From the NCBI RefSeq assembly GCF_003721225.1, contig NZ_RIZI01000081.1:1-5355 (forward strand): 5,355 nucleotides of DNA. The letters run 5' to 3'. This document shows, piece after piece, positions 4,553-5,355 of the stretch. Under the pieces are notes generated by a model that was not told the origin of the DNA, did no database searches, and worked only from the letters and a program-made list of their open reading frames with translations. The DNA comes from Acidithiobacillus sulfuriphilus (GTDB lineage Bacteria > Pseudomonadota > Gammaproteobacteria > Acidithiobacillales > Acidithiobacillaceae). How positions within the stretch are numbered: position 1 is the first letter of the stretch; every line of letters starts with the position of its first letter. The position numbers and the translations under genes are program-made.

Positions 4553-5355
4553 GGGTTCCGGCCCCCGGCGCATGGGCAGGCCGGCTGTTGCGCCAGGCCA
4601 GCCAGAAGAGGGGGATGGTCCACAGGGCCGAGAGGTCATAAATATGGTCGAGGCTGAGCAGATCCTGCAGGGGGCCGAGCCCGAAGGAGCCGATGCCTTC
4701 GCCCACCATCAGGGCGCCGACCAGAAGCCCGGCCATCTGGGTGCCTTCCTCGGGATGGGCGGCAATGCCGTAGGCCATGCTGTAGGGGTAATAGATGCCG
4801 CAGGCGATCCCGGCGGCGGTGAAGGCCATGAGCAGGGCGTTGGCGGCGGCGAGATGGGGGATGAGCAGGAAGCAGGCGGCGATCCCCAGGGGGGCGAGCA
4901 GATAGACGATCCGGCGGTGCAGCAAGCGGTTGGGAATGAAGCCCAGGGCAAAGCGCGCGGCGGTCATGCCGCCCCAGAAGAGGGCCAGGGCGAGGGCGCC
5001 GCTGGCGGCGGGCAGGCCGCGGTTGACGCTGACCAGGATATTGGCCCAACTGCCGAAGCTTCCTTCGCAGATGGCATAGATCAGCACGGCGCCGGCAAAG
5101 GGCAGCATGGAGCGGTGCCAGGCGCGCAGGCCCCCCAGCTCCGCCGGACCATCGGCGGCAATGGGCAGCAGGAGCAAGGCCAGCCAGGCAAGGGCGAGGA
5201 GGGCCGGCCAGCCCGCCCAGCCGATGCTGCTGCGGAAGCCCTGGAGGATCAGGGGCGAGAGGGCCGTGGCGCCGCCGATGACGGCATTGAGGATGGTCAC
5301 CGCCGCTGCGGCGGTTCCGGCAAAGAGGAGGGTGGCGGAGCGGTTGATGGCGGCG
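4545..5355 (-). CDS. Major facilitator superfamily transporter, C-terminal part (5' end outside window)
   Basis: The frame is open from the right window edge to TGA at 4545-4547 and gives about 269 residues. They contain roughly eight hydrophobic segments, matching helices 5-12 of a 12-helix MFS protein: the GGATALSPLIL region, GWPALLALAWLALLLLPIAA, a hydrophilic central loop (DGPAELGGLRAWHRS), then SMLPFAGAVLIYAICEGSFG leading into SWANILVSVNRG. After this come WGGMTAARFALGF, with the conserved Gly-Met...Arg of helix 8, and further helices including GIYYPYSMAYGI. ICEGSFGSWAN at the start of the second half is typical of sugar/multidrug-type MFS members, but the substrate cannot be told. The internal GTG at 5298-5300 is not the start, because the upstream codons (AAINRSATLLFAGTAAAA) continue the same helix. 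It is the first visible gene of an operon with ndh. Confidence 0.85.
   Translation of the reverse strand, partial: AAINRSATLLFAGTAAAAVTILNAVIGGATALSPLILQGFRSSIGWAGWPALLALAWLALLLLPIAADGPAELGGLRAWHRSMLPFAGAVLIYAICEGSFGSWANILVSVNRGLPAASGALALALFWGGMTAARFALGFIPNRLLHRRIVYLLAPLGIAACFLLIPHLAAANALLMAFTAAGIACGIYYPYSMAYGIAAHPEEGTQMAGLLVGALMVGEGIGSFGLGPLQDLLSLDHIYDLSALWTIPLFWLAWRNSRPAHAPGAGTHG

Noticed and set aside
3076..4657. Coding potential of the plus-strand frame across ndh
   Set aside because: Composition and residue pattern are those of an antisense frame in a GC-rich gene. The minus-strand NDH-2 has every family motif.
1..5355. CRISPR array, tRNA or rRNA genes
   Set aside because: No regularly spaced repeats of 24-40 bases, no cloverleaf-like segments and no ribosomal RNA signatures were seen on either strand.

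Overview
The window looks like a GC-rich proteobacterial chromosome with an accessory segment inserted next to housekeeping-type genes. An acidophilic or chemolithotrophic gammaproteobacterium or Acidithiobacillia member is possible: there is a type II NADH dehydrogenase, a sulfur-dioxygenase-like metallo-beta-lactamase remnant and many IS scars. Nothing in the sequence fixes the genus.

Left part (1-660): the C-terminal tail of a membrane protein is followed by a graveyard of fragments. Two pieces of different IS3-family transposases lie head-to-head around a GGCGCC palindrome. The second runs straight into a 5'-truncated BRO-N (phage antirepressor-type) fragment.

Middle left (672-1534, minus strand): an intact type II toxin-antitoxin operon of plasmid-maintenance type. 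It has a readable sigma-70-type promoter, a palindromic operator candidate, a 149-residue antitoxin with an extra N-terminal domain, a 97-residue RelE/ParE toxin overlapping it by ATGA, and then a 19-codon ORF. That ORF again overlaps by ATGA and has the best Shine-Dalgarno sequence in the window.

Middle (1552-2500): visibly lower GC. Paired repeats resembling the terminal repeats of an IS21-type element precede an ORF in which only the C-terminal half is recognisable, as a GNAT acetyltransferase core. A 384-base gene-free stretch follows. It ends in a near-perfect sigma-54 promoter, with upstream direct repeats at plausible activator-site distances.

Right part (2501-5355): the sigma-54 promoter drives a degenerate metallo-beta-lactamase-fold gene. 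Its metal-binding motif has lost the Asp-His pair and its reading frame has no stop before it runs into the antisense of the next gene. Converging on it from the right is a two-gene minus-strand operon: an MFS transporter (5' end outside the window) overlapping by 8 bases the start of a complete type II NADH:quinone oxidoreductase (ndh). This NDH-2 has Gln where the NADH-selecting Glu normally sits, which suggests NADPH use is possible.
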